The position numbers were made by a program, and so were the translations under genes. DNA of 64,000 nucleotides from Sphingomonas phyllosphaerae FA2. GTDB lineage: Bacteria; Pseudomonadota; Alphaproteobacteria; Sphingomonadales; Sphingomonadaceae. Location: positions 1,725,676 through 1,789,675 of the forward strand of contig NZ_KE386571.1 of assembly GCF_000427645.1 (NCBI RefSeq), read 5' to 3'. The notes beneath the pieces were generated by a model. That model was not told the DNA's origin. It did not search any database and worked only from the letters and a program-made list of their open reading frames with translations. Positions 54,501 through 61,231 of this stretch are shown piece after piece (the first letter of the stretch is position 1; each line of letters starts with the position of its first letter).

Positions 54501-54699
54501 CCACCACCGCCCCGCCCGCGCTGCTGACGCCGACGTCGATCCGGGTGTTGTCGGCGGAGATCGTCGGCGTGGTGGTGCCGCTGTGGCTGGCGATGTCGGA
54601 CAGCGTGACGCCGGTCTGCGCCTGCGCGCCCGCGACCAGCAGCGCGCCGTTCAGCGCGGTGGTCAGGGTCAGTGCCCGTCGCAGGTTCATCTTTCGCAT
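45556..54699 (-). CDS. Giant filamentous-haemagglutinin-type exoprotein (TpsA)
   Basis: A 3047-residue secreted protein, by far the largest gene here. A signal peptide (MNLRRALTLTTALNGALLVAGAQA) is followed by the TPS secretion domain: NRFDIPLGNTIAFND, VTGNVGNPSVINGAL, YLVNPSGITFGPTGAVNVG. The rest is a long parallel beta helix rich in Ala, Gly, Thr and Val, built from degenerate repeats such as TLDVTSATTT and GRTDLSAGG. Near the C-terminus cysteine pairs appear (GCLIGAAGGGC and VCTNSG...AAC), recalling the C-terminal anchor of HMW1. Likely a surface adhesin or matrix fibre. Start ATG 54699 or 54690. It lies 22 bases after its TpsB partner, in one operon. Confidence 0.9.
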   Translation of the reverse strand: MRKMNLRRALTLTTALNGALLVAGAQAQTGVTLSDIASHSGTTTPTISADNTRIDVGVSSAGGAVVEWNRFDIPLGNTIAFNDATATPGTLPLAVLNRVTGNVGNPSVINGALKSDANIAVYLVNPSGITFGPTGAVNVGALIASAIDLPDTAFDATGASNRFRLETGGTAGRITVSPRATLTTTGTKVVGGTALSNLVLIGASVQVPTATGSDLPATLKASGDVALVASHDVTVATSLGSPLSITIAKGTTVAGAFSVDGTIEGRNVTLALATQGALTDQLLSVKGDLTATGATATDRGIVLSAGAPSGEASNPAVTYAAGATATDVQRNTALSSAAALRGARAVRAIAGGAVTVAGSVLSQGADYIARGSSVTLGTANTTVAQQVFGKIDVTATGAITGLGDLRLTSNRAELGYDAAISRGIFMDGASIALGSARLTTGVPAPESYAVQVRSAGSIALGQVAAFGITAADANHTVAQGTTLNVLGDLTIGSATLDAATFDVAGNLTIDSLATRGTAALSTSAGGNVAIGARSLGAGAGAVTTSAGAVTIDAAGDATVAASVDAADTYTVTGRNVTLGGATAVTQVSQGGAVTITADAGTITTGSAAVTLQTVVAQPLTVTTATAPNDGEIVLGRATLLGGGAVDISSAPTATAVTLGDVTATGALTIDSAGGGLTTGALSASSATLSAPDDIVAASVTGTSGAVSITGTGDVRVAGAIAAGGVLTVDRSGTLRAASLSGTGGIAIGQNVRGAALTVTGTTSAGTGGAVAISSNGAQSYGGAITAGGAATLDTNAALQLATLNAAGRVQLRGDGIGATSVTQTAGAALTIAGRGTGAVTLGTLASNDAVVVSGPTAVSVTGAVTAGADYTVTGAGVTLGGVTGAVQRARRAVTVTARTGNVLARDGVLLRANDLGTGTDALTIQTLGAGARTIDTVAARLAGGTSQQSVVRILSADAGGVVRLGTVTALALQGDRAGGGFADTITRSGTIGLGSLSLSRGLTARSTGAGLTTSGIQIVTAGAPLSLDAATTIAGADAVVSADGPTSLTSNGAIVLGAITSRNAATTVTTNAGTLNAGSVSAGTALSIATGAGAASVDTISGGSVAVTAATLAGRGTGARTALTSAGAATLTLGDGLLGALQAGTLTATASTLDVTSATTTGGALLVTTTGTLDAGSLTAANGLTVDAAAVRLDSGVGGIGDVTIDAGSLAGRGADGRTDLSAGGVLALTLGGTGALGTVSGAAINATATTLDVTSATTTSGDLTLRITETLTAGNLEAAGALTVESASVSLGRGIAAGAMTIRAGSLAGIGIGGRTSLFADGALTLALGTGRLDSASGATIDATATTLDVSDFLTATVSGLSVTTGQLNAGSLQAATALTVDAADVLLGNGGAGADITISAGSLSGPLSGSGMGGRTDLNAGGDVALALGRGAIGTVTGATIDAKATTLDVAQVVATGGAATLTTSGATTLGGAQAAGAVTVQAGGAAQVRGAVTAGGDYEVSGRGVTLGDGAALVVQRADGAVAIRAADGDIVGGLGTTLRANADGTGAEQLLLATSGNSAGAIALRGAVQAGATRAAGSALVVRSRTVGNAVTLGDVVSGELLGAVGASAAPTTGIVRDAAVSVGAVDLGGALLLDSGAGVGTGAASATTITLRSAGGTQAAALTARNGAVTLAGAGGAQVTGAIVAAGDLTVAQAGTLTLGSVAAQNVAIGTGGVLPTTVTLTGGLTARGTLAVRSTAGQSYGGDVGAAGAATLAGSALALRDLTGAADVTLTAASGDLTGGSVSVGGVATLDAGAIVALTRLAAIGAGVARGASVRLDSAASRDAGMTLIARDGALAARQVTAGTDISLAAGGALALDTASAARDLTVVDAAGLGARGEGVLSKLTAGRDLSLTVRGAIQAGEVTAGRDLRSVAGSLDATRTIAGGALTLDSDGALTVTEASASGSVAVVGGIVALGSTTGAALTLTSTSGVLSLGVARGSGDVAIDASGAATAGTVAGGAVRVTAGGAAGLGTLTTDTLAVDADAITLGTATAARDVTLRATRGLNAEAIVSRGGALVAEAGGAAALQSIVTAGVATIGGAGVTLGTVRAGSLDATARGGALGVNDAATAGALTLAATSDVTARLLDSGSTLAVDGGGAVQVANATSAGATTIAGRGIAVTTLHSAALTMTARAGALSVDDALVAGDAALTATDAVDVRQAVSSNGALAIDAGGALQVSAAATRVPAFDPGSGATVSAGGLSVVAGGGLDGATAQVVADPTLGAGNALRAGDGTVGSAATINGAGTVALGQFAAGNTLVVNAGSDATLGTVSARDVVVRSRGAQRVASLTATGSATLDARGALSVADATIGGAAELSTAQGATIGQIAATEALAITAGGGATLDRGSGAQATVAAGDTLGIGTLATAGDATLRAGGDLGVSDATVGGAATLTAGRAATLGRVAATGALSLETGGSATLDTVDAAAIGVQSGGAATIGTLAARGAARVVAGGALSARTWDATGYSELHGQGVAVDTVRTQGALAAMASAGDLSLGTLRAAATTLRASGTARLTGAVTAAGTHDVRAGAIVLGGDGAVAQGAGGIALTATQGAVASRGALALTAGSGGLSIAAESSGGAVDLAPATTLTSGGALAITTTGVARLGSVSNPTRTVAIRAGDLALAAPVVAGEVAITGYDASRGMRLGDAPGDNATEYGTAAARLNLSGAEFALVDAARVVVDAGQGAVTLGALALKPATGATTFALRTRGRIDVLGRFVADGSPPTRTIVLGGGSDAATRATQLRVATTSGAGGRLLVGDATLDLRADAIGVGLDDGFLRELGLTAGGAPIAPGTAASTYVAQSTSALYNAARFGAQGIYADRTTVRAGRVIVRYGGFALFQNTGLSGTTDGVVIGGTAPGQSAGMGALQLYVAAPANTVALFGTIDGIGGTATSLLRTDTLVVGDGVARADSRANGCLIGAAGGGCLSASLALPVLNIFDSSRIDVFRAGDDLTLPFDPLISTSNEALFSDIAETAVCTNSGLTSPEEVSRTERAACTPAGRP
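50340..51430 (-). repeat. Tandem repeats of about 290-300 bp inside the TpsA gene
   Basis: At least three to four successive units each encode GSLxGxGxxGRTDL, a TLxLGxGxxG turn, and ATxLDV near its end. The shared DNA element CACGTCCAGCGT recurs at about 50647, 50939 and 51236, with a variant near 50344, a period near 295 bases. They look like beta-helix coil duplications. Confidence 0.55.
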
Positions 54700-54720
54700 G
54701 CTCGCCCCCCGGATGTCATC

Positions 54721-56481
54721 TTAGCGTGCCTGCGGCGCAAATTGCGCGGTCAGCGATATCATCAGCCGCCCCGGCGGCCGCGCCTTGTCGAACGACAGCG
54801 CGCGGTCCAGCGGGCGCGCATAGCCAACCTCCAGCACCGCACGCCCCGGCAGCGTCACGCGCACCCCCGCGCCGTACGACCGCAAACGCCGCTGCGCCTC
54901 GGTGGTGTTGCAGTCGAGGTTCCACAGCCAGACGGTGTCGTTGAACGCGAACACCTGTACCGGTGCGCGCGACGTGGCGGGCAGGTCGACGCGCACCTCG
55001 TTCTGCACGCCCACCGCGCGGTCGCCGCTGTTGGCACCGGGATCGTAGCCGCGCCCGATCGACAGGCTGCCGACCGAGAATTCCTCGAAATTGAGAAGCG
55101 CGTTCCTCGCCCATTGCCCGCGCGCCGCACTCGCCACCGAAATCGCGCCGCTGCGCACCACGCCGTCCAGCGTCCCGCGGATCACCAGCGCCTGCGGGTT
55201 CGCCCCGAACCGCGACGGCGTATAGCCGTAGCCGCTGCGCGTCTCGCCGCGCCTCGTCGCATCGAACAGCGACAACCCGCGCCGCAACTCCAGCGTGCCC
55301 GCCAGCGAGCCCCATTCGCTGCCATCGGGCTGGCGCGCACGCACGCTGCCCGCACCCCGCACGAACAGCACGCGCAGCTTGTCGCGGTTCAGCGGACTCG
55401 ACGTATCGCGCGCATAGATGCGCGTGTGCTGTTCGATCAGCTCGGCGCCGGTGCCCAGCGTCAGGTTGCGCGACAGCGACCGGATCACCGGGACCGTCAC
55501 GTCGAACCCCGCGATCAGCGAGTTGGAACGCAGGTCGAGCTGCCCCAGGTCGGGCCGCGACAGCGCGTAATTCGCGCGCAGCCCGAACGTCGTGCCTTGG
55601 CTGCCGACGCCGGTCAGCCACCCGACCTGCCCGACCAGTTGCTCGTCCGATCCGATCGTGGAGGACACGCCGACATAGGCGGTGTCGCTAGCGGTCAGCA
55701 GCCCGTACCCCTCGGCGCGCGCATAGCCGATCTCGCGCCCGATCTGCCGCGAGCCATAGTTCTGGATGTTGGCGAGCAGCGCGAAGCGCCGCCGCACGAT
55801 CGTCAGGTCGCCGATCACCGCCCCCGGCACGGTGCCGGCGGGGCGCAGCGCCAGCTGGACATCGAGTCCCGGAATGTCACCCGCCAACAACAGGATACGC
55901 TCGGCGGCGCGCTCGTTAAGCGGGTCGAGCTTCTGCAATTGCGCGATTCGTGCAAGCAATGCAGCGCGATTAGGCCCGACATCGCCGCGCACGCCCACCT
56001 CGGTGATGTGCGCCAGCACCACGCTAAGCGTCAGCTTTCCGCCGGCCAGCTCCTGCGGCGGCACCTGCACCAACGCGACGTAACCCGCCGCGCGCAGCGC
56101 AGCAGTCGCGCGGTCGCGGACCCGACAGACGACTCCAATCGGCTGCTCGCCCGGCGCGCCAGTGCCGACCCCAGCCAGCACTGCGGTGATCTCCTCGGGC
56201 AGCGGGCGCTCGTCCGCGGCGACGAACGCCACCGTGGTCAAGGTCGTGCGCAACGGCGAGGTGTCGAGCGGGCACAACGCCGCCTCGGCTACGCCCGATG
56301 CGTCGACGCGCACCTGCGTGGCATCGCCGGTGCGGGCGTCGGGGATTGGCTGCTGGATTTGTTCGCGGCTCGGCAGGCTGTCGGGTGTGTTGGGCCGCTC
56401 CTGCGCGACAGCGGATCCCGCGCTGCCGACGAACGCCACCGCCCATAGGCCACGCGCAATTACAAATCGAACGATGCGCAT
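54721..56481 (-). CDS. TpsB outer-membrane transporter (ShlB/FhaC/HecB family)
   Basis: A 586-residue two-partner secretion pore. A signal peptide (MRIVRFVIARGLWAVAFVGS... to VAQ) is followed by a Pro/Gln-rich plug-helix region (SREQIQQPIPD), two POTRA-like domains (about 60-205, ending EVGVRGDVGPNRAALLAR) and a 16-strand barrel with GRGYDPGANSGDR and the C-terminal LMISLTAQFAP. It carries the TpsA exoprotein across the outer membrane. The ATG at 56481 has GGGGGGA upstream; an upstream in-frame start at 56523 is less likely. It is first in the operon with TpsA. Confidence 0.9.
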   Translation of the reverse strand: MRIVRFVIARGLWAVAFVGSAGSAVAQERPNTPDSLPSREQIQQPIPDARTGDATQVRVDASGVAEAALCPLDTSPLRTTLTTVAFVAADERPLPEEITAVLAGVGTGAPGEQPIGVVCRVRDRATAALRAAGYVALVQVPPQELAGGKLTLSVVLAHITEVGVRGDVGPNRAALLARIAQLQKLDPLNERAAERILLLAGDIPGLDVQLALRPAGTVPGAVIGDLTIVRRRFALLANIQNYGSRQIGREIGYARAEGYGLLTASDTAYVGVSSTIGSDEQLVGQVGWLTGVGSQGTTFGLRANYALSRPDLGQLDLRSNSLIAGFDVTVPVIRSLSRNLTLGTGAELIEQHTRIYARDTSSPLNRDKLRVLFVRGAGSVRARQPDGSEWGSLAGTLELRRGLSLFDATRRGETRSGYGYTPSRFGANPQALVIRGTLDGVVRSGAISVASAARGQWARNALLNFEEFSVGSLSIGRGYDPGANSGDRAVGVQNEVRVDLPATSRAPVQVFAFNDTVWLWNLDCNTTEAQRRLRSYGAGVRVTLPGRAVLEVGYARPLDRALSFDKARPPGRLMISLTAQFAPQAR

Positions 56482-57114
56482 GATCCCCCCAGACGGCGGC
56501 GCCCCCGACGCAATCGCACGCACTGGTTAATACAACCTTTATGCAGCGACAGTACTTCGTTTAAATGCCATGACAGCTGAGCGATCACCCTTGCGCGGCG
56601 GCGCTACTAATTGACGTGCCTGACGCTCAAATAATGCCCGCAACAGCAGCTTCGATGCCTACGGGATTTATAGACGCTCTTTAGACCAAGTGCCTCCAAA
56701 GTTCAGGACTGCGTTTGTTCCCAACAGGCCGTGGAGGTGCGGCAGCACTCAAATTTCCGCTACGAAGGAGTGCCAAAAAGGGGCCGCCGCCGAACTTAGG
56801 TCGGTACCCGCGTCGTAACCGGGGGCAGGAGCAGGAGTTTTTCGGCCGGCTTCCTCTTCCACAGCCCGGGAGCGATCTGCGGCACGCCGTTTCGGATCAG
56901 GACATCGGCGACGTGGATGGCCGGGACGAGCGGCGTGTCAGGTCGAAAGTGGTGACCCCTGCGGCGGCGCGCTCGAGCATCCGATGCACCGGATAGCGCT
57001 TCTTCCTGACACTCTCCTCGAACGGAATGCCGTCGAGCAGCTGCGAAGCGCTGGGGTTGAGGGCGTCGCTCCGCACCGCCGCTCACTGGCCCGATCCGAG
57101 TTCAGGAGAGACAC
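56482..57114. other. Intergenic region with possible gene debris
   Basis: About 630 bases between divergent genes. The part next to TpsB (56520-56700) is AT-richer and probably holds its promoter. On the minus strand between about 57085 and 56800 two frames give protein-like stretches (LNPSASQLLDGIPFEESV and PVHRMLERAAAGVTTFDL, then VADVLIRNGVPQIAPGLWKR), as if from one gene with a frameshift. I do not recognise it. Confidence 0.4.
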
Positions 57115-57450
57115 ATGACCTTGCGTGCCGAGGTCGACCGCATCGCAGCGGCCGGCGACGCGAACGTGCGCGTCCTGCATCCGCTACGCCTGCTCGAAGG
57201 CCCGACCGGCGTTGGTGTCGGTCGCGGACTTCACGTGGGCGTCGCGATCGACGTCGAGACAACCGGACTCGACCAAGACACCGGGTAGGTGATCGAACTC
57301 GCCATCCGCCGCTTCCGCTACGACGCCGATGGCGTGATCACCACCATCGACGAGGCGTTCGAGTGGCGGCAGGATCCGGGAGAGCCGCTCGCCGCCGACA
57401 TCAGCGCCCTGACCGGCCTGACGGATGCGGACCTAGCTGCCGTTGCGAGC
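57115..57450 (+). pseudogene. DnaQ-like 3'-5' exonuclease broken by an amber stop
   Basis: A start with a strong AGGAG site opens a frame MTLRAEVDRIAAAGD... leading to VAIDVETTGLDQDTG, the Exo I motif of a DEDD exonuclease, then a TAG codon at 57286-57288, then VIELAIRRFRYDADGVI and ISALTGLTDADLA in the same frame. After about 57450 the similarity fades, so the Exo III part is also missing. Without readthrough the product is only 57 residues. It is therefore a decayed gene. Confidence 0.7.
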
Positions 57451-57575
57451 TTCATGAACGAACGTCCCCTTACGCCATCTGGTTGCCCGAAAGCGGACCG
57501 GCAGCTCTCCACCCAGATCCGACGACATGCCTGCCTCACCAACCCCAACGACTGGATCAAAAGGTTAGATCGGGG

Positions 57576-58454
57576 TCAGCGCATAAAGGCCTTCGCCAAC
57601 ATATCGAACACTACACGGCATCGCCTGATGCGCTTCAGATCCTCATGCATCACGATCCATATAGGCAGCGGCAGATCCAGCGCATCGACCAAAATCCGCA
57701 CAAGCGCCGGATCACGCTCTGCGACGACAGTCTGGCAAATACCGATCCCGAACCCCGCCTGGATAGCCGCGAACTGTGCCGCATCGCTGTCGACCCGCAA
57801 GGCGAACGCGGACCGGTCGATACTTGGCAGGTGCCGCATGGCCGCGCGGATGAAATCCGTCTCGGTGTCGAAGCCAATCAGGTCGTGGCCGGACAGATCG
57901 GCCAATGTGTTCGGCACGCCGCGCCGGTCGAGATAATCGCGGCGTGCGTGGAAACCGAGACGAACATCCCCGACGTGGCGGGCAACCAACGCTTTCTGGG
58001 TCGGCTCGAACATCCGCACCGCGATGTCGGCATGGCGTTGAAGCAGATCGTCGGGCTGATCAGACAGCGACAATTCGATCGTCAGCTCGGGATGCGCCCG
58101 GCGGAGATCCGTCAGGATCGGCGGCAGGTGCATGACGCCGACTGCATGGCTGGCGCTGATCCGCACGACGCCGGATACGGCATCCGGACCGCCGCTGCCC
58201 GATCGCCGTAGCGCCGCCGCGGCGGCCACCAGCGCATCGGCATGGGGGCGAAGCGACAGCGCATGATCGGTCGGCGACAGCCCTCGCTGAGTGCGAACGA
58301 ACAGCGTGCCATCGACCGCTCGTTCAAGCGCATCGATATGGCGGGCGATGCTCGGCTGCGTCATGCCGAGCGCCCTAGCCGCACCGGACAAGGATCCCTC
58401 GCGCAGTACGACGGCGAAACTTCGATAGACATCCCAGCTTGGTTCGTTGCTCAT
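57576..58454 (-). CDS. LysR-family transcriptional regulator
   Basis: A 292-residue regulator. The helix-turn-helix is visible at the N-terminus (FAVVLREGSLSGAARALGMTQPSIARHIDALE), followed by FVRTQRGLSPTDHA and a substrate-binding domain of normal length, with SGVVRISASHAVG at its start and IQAGFGIGICQTVVAE in the second lobe. It is divergent from an epimerase-like gene with an 89-base gap, which is AT-rich and suitable for LysR control of both genes. Ligand unknown. Confidence 0.9.
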   Translation of the reverse strand: MSNEPSWDVYRSFAVVLREGSLSGAARALGMTQPSIARHIDALERAVDGTLFVRTQRGLSPTDHALSLRPHADALVAAAAALRRSGSGGPDAVSGVVRISASHAVGVMHLPPILTDLRRAHPELTIELSLSDQPDDLLQRHADIAVRMFEPTQKALVARHVGDVRLGFHARRDYLDRRGVPNTLADLSGHDLIGFDTETDFIRAAMRHLPSIDRSAFALRVDSDAAQFAAIQAGFGIGICQTVVAERDPALVRILVDALDLPLPIWIVMHEDLKRIRRCRVVFDMLAKAFMR

Positions 58455-58543
58455 AGATTTACGTATAGTGGCTTGCCGGTTTTCAGCAATTTTCGTTTCA
58501 CTGAACTGCCATCATCATCGTCGTTGTCACGATGGAGACGATG

Positions 58544-59491
58544 ATGACACAGCGAACAGCACTAATTCTGGGTGCCAACGGAGGGATTGGCGGGGCGATG
58601 GCCCGGCGACTGCTCGCAGGCAACTGGACCATCCGGGCACTGACCCGAAGCGATACCGCGCGCCTGCCCGAGGGATGCATAGGCGTGAGGGGCGATGCGC
58701 TGGACCCGGCTGGCGTGATTGCCGCAGCGACAGGGGCGGACGTCATCGTCCATGCCGTGAACCCGCCGGGCTATCGCGACTGGGGAAAGCTGGTCCTGCC
58801 GATGCTCGACAGCACGCTGGCGGCGGCGAAGGCGAGCGGCGGGCGGATCGTGCTGCCGGCGACGGTCTATAATTTCGGCGCCGATGCCTTTCCGTCGATC
58901 ACCGAGGATGCCCCCCAGCATCCCCGCAGTCGCAAGGGCGCGATCCGCGTCGAATTGGAACGACGCCTGGAAGCTGCGGCAGACACGGGCGATGCCAAGG
59001 TTCTGATCGTCCGCGCGGGGGATTATTTCGGCCCGGGCGCCGCGAACAACTGGTTCGGCCAGGGACTGATCACGCCCGGCTCCCGGCCCCGCGTGATCCG
59101 TAATCCCGGAAAGCGCGGCGTGGGTCATCAATGGGCGTACCTCCCCGACGTCGCCGAGACGATGGCGCGGTTGCTCGACCAACCCGACCTGCCGGCCTTT
59201 GCGCGTTTCCACATGGACGGTCATTGGGATCCGGACGGCCGCCGGATGGTCGAGGCGATCGCCCGCGTGCTCGGCGATCCGGCCGTGCCGATCCGCCCCC
59301 TGCCCTGGTGGCAGCTTCGCCTGGCCGCGCTGTTCGCCACGACGCCACGCGAGTTGACGGAAATGCGCTATCTCTGGGAGCAGCCGGTGCGTCTGGCGAA
59401 CGATCGGCTGGTGGCGGAACTCGGGCAGGAACCCCGTACGCCGCTGGACGACGCAGTGCGGGTGGCGCTGGCGAGCCTCGGCTGTCTCTGA
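58544..59491 (+). CDS. NAD-dependent epimerase/dehydratase family protein
   Basis: A 315-residue extended or atypical SDR. Nucleotide-binding motif: ALILGANGGIGGAMARRLL. Later blocks: ADVIVHAVNPPGYRDW, RIVLPATVYNFGAD and VLIVRAGDYFGPGA. The active-site Tyr lies in the VYNFG block, but no YxxxK pair is clear, so it may be NmrA-like rather than catalytic. Three ATGs are possible (58532, 58541, 58544); GGAG six bases before 58544 decides. It is probably the target of the divergent LysR protein, and the ABC-F gene follows 120 bases downstream. Confidence 0.85.
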   Translation: MTQRTALILGANGGIGGAMARRLLAGNWTIRALTRSDTARLPEGCIGVRGDALDPAGVIAAATGADVIVHAVNPPGYRDWGKLVLPMLDSTLAAAKASGGRIVLPATVYNFGADAFPSITEDAPQHPRSRKGAIRVELERRLEAAADTGDAKVLIVRAGDYFGPGAANNWFGQGLITPGSRPRVIRNPGKRGVGHQWAYLPDVAETMARLLDQPDLPAFARFHMDGHWDPDGRRMVEAIARVLGDPAVPIRPLPWWQLRLAALFATTPRELTEMRYLWEQPVRLANDRLVAELGQEPRTPLDDAVRVALASLGCL

Positions 59492-59611
59492 CGGCGGGTG
59501 ACGTGGGGGCCGCCATCGGCTATACCAGTGGCGAGACCGAAGGAGCCACGACCATGAACGACCGGAAGATCAGCGCCACCCGCCCTGCCCTTTCCGTCCG
59601 CCACGGTGTTC

Positions 59612-61222
59612 ATGTCGAACTTCCTCACTCTCTCCAACCTTTCCGCCGCCACGCCTGACGGCCGACCGCTCTTCCATGATCTGACCTTGTCGGTCGGTGC
59701 CGAGCGCATCGGCTTGGTCGGGCGCAACGGATCCGGCAAGTCGACGCTGCTGCACATCATTGCGGGCGAAGCGCTTCCCTTGTCCGGCACGGCCCACCGC
59801 GCGGGCACGGTCGACCGGCTTGCCCAGCTGTGGCATGACGGGGATAGCGTCGCCGAGGCACTCGGTGTCCACCGCTCGCTGTCGATCTTGGCAAGGATCG
59901 AAGCCGGGGATGGCACCGCGGCAGACTTCGACGCCGCTGACTGGACACTGCCGGCGGCGATCGATGCCGCGCTCGCCGATGTCGGCCTCGGCGGCATCGC
60001 CCTGGAGCGCCCGATGGGAAGCCTGTCCGGCGGCGAGCGGACGCGGGTCGGCATGGCCCGGCTGGCGATCGCCAAGCCCGACCTGTTGCTGCTCGACGAA
60101 CCGACCAACAATCTCGACGCCGAAGGCCGAACCGCCATCGAACGCTGGATCGCAGGCTGGCGTGGCGGCCTTTTGGTTGCCAGCCATGATCGCGCGCTGC
60201 TCGGAACCATGGACCGCATCGTCGAACTCAGCCCGATCGGCAATCGCATCGTCGTCGGCGGCTGGTCGGCCTTCGCAGCGGCGCGCGATGCCGAAAGGTC
60301 CCGTGCGGAGGCCGAACAGACCCGCACCGATGCCGCCCTTCGCACCACCCGCCTGACCGCTCAGTCCGCGCGCGAGGCCAAGGACCGACGCGACAAGGCC
60401 GGGCGCACCTTTGCTGCCAAGGGATCGGAGCCGAAGCTCCTGCTCGGTGCCCGCGCCGAGCGCGCGGAGAACAGCGGGGGACAGGCCCGCCGCCTCGCCG
60501 AACGACAGATCAAGGAGGCTGTGCAAGCCCGCGACGCTGCACAGACGCGGGTCGAGGTGCTGACGCCGCTGACGATCGATCTACCGGCCACCGGTCTGCC
60601 GTCACAGGCGGAGGTGCTCGCGATCGAGCAAGCGACCGTCGCATATGGCGACCGACATTTCGGACCCTGGTCCCTGACCATTCGCGGCGCCGAGCGTGTC
60701 GCGCTGATCGGCCGCAACGGCGCCGGCAAATCGACCCTGCTCCGCCTCGCCAAGGGCGCCATCGCGCCGGCCAGCGGTACGGTTCGCCGACGCGCCGATC
60801 GGATCGCCATGCTCGACCAGCATATCGGCCTGCTCGACGCCGCCGACACCATCATCGGCAACCTGCGCCGCCTCCACCCCACGCTGGACGAAGAGGCGGT
60901 CCATGCCGCCTGCGCGCGCTTCGCCTTTCGCAACCGTGATGCCCAGCGGCTCGTCGGCACGCTGTCGGGTGGGGAGCGGCTGCGGGCAGGATTGGCCGCC
61001 GCGCTCTCCGGACCGCAGCCGCCTTGGCTGCTGATCCTCGACGAGCCGACCAACCATCTCGATATCGAGTCGATCGAGGTTCTGGAACGCGCGCTGCAAG
61101 GGTTCGACGGGGCGCTGCTCGTGGTCAGCCACGACGCTCGCTTCCTGAACGCGATCGGCATCGAGCGGTCCGTGGCCGTCAGCAGCATCAAAGAGGATGC
61201 CGCCACGCCCGAGCCCGGTTAG
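59612..61222 (+). CDS. ABC-F family ATPase
   Basis: A 536-residue protein with two ABC cassettes and no membrane part. First cassette: Walker A GRNGSGKST, signature LSGGERTR, Walker B LLLLDEPTNNLD. Second: GRNGAGKST, LSGGERLRAG, LLILDEPTNHLD. They are joined by a charged linker (about 235-320) rich in Arg, Ala and Glu. ABC-F proteins act on the ribosome E site; some give antibiotic resistance by target protection. Starts at ATG 59612, after an in-frame GTG at 59606. The FAD monooxygenase gene follows after nine bases, so the two are co-transcribed. Confidence 0.9.
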   Translation: MSNFLTLSNLSAATPDGRPLFHDLTLSVGAERIGLVGRNGSGKSTLLHIIAGEALPLSGTAHRAGTVDRLAQLWHDGDSVAEALGVHRSLSILARIEAGDGTAADFDAADWTLPAAIDAALADVGLGGIALERPMGSLSGGERTRVGMARLAIAKPDLLLLDEPTNNLDAEGRTAIERWIAGWRGGLLVASHDRALLGTMDRIVELSPIGNRIVVGGWSAFAAARDAERSRAEAEQTRTDAALRTTRLTAQSAREAKDRRDKAGRTFAAKGSEPKLLLGARAERAENSGGQARRLAERQIKEAVQARDAAQTRVEVLTPLTIDLPATGLPSQAEVLAIEQATVAYGDRHFGPWSLTIRGAERVALIGRNGAGKSTLLRLAKGAIAPASGTVRRRADRIAMLDQHIGLLDAADTIIGNLRRLHPTLDEEAVHAACARFAFRNRDAQRLVGTLSGGERLRAGLAAALSGPQPPWLLILDEPTNHLDIESIEVLERALQGFDGALLVVSHDARFLNAIGIERSVAVSSIKEDAATPEPG

Positions 61223-61231
61223 GCCGGCGCG

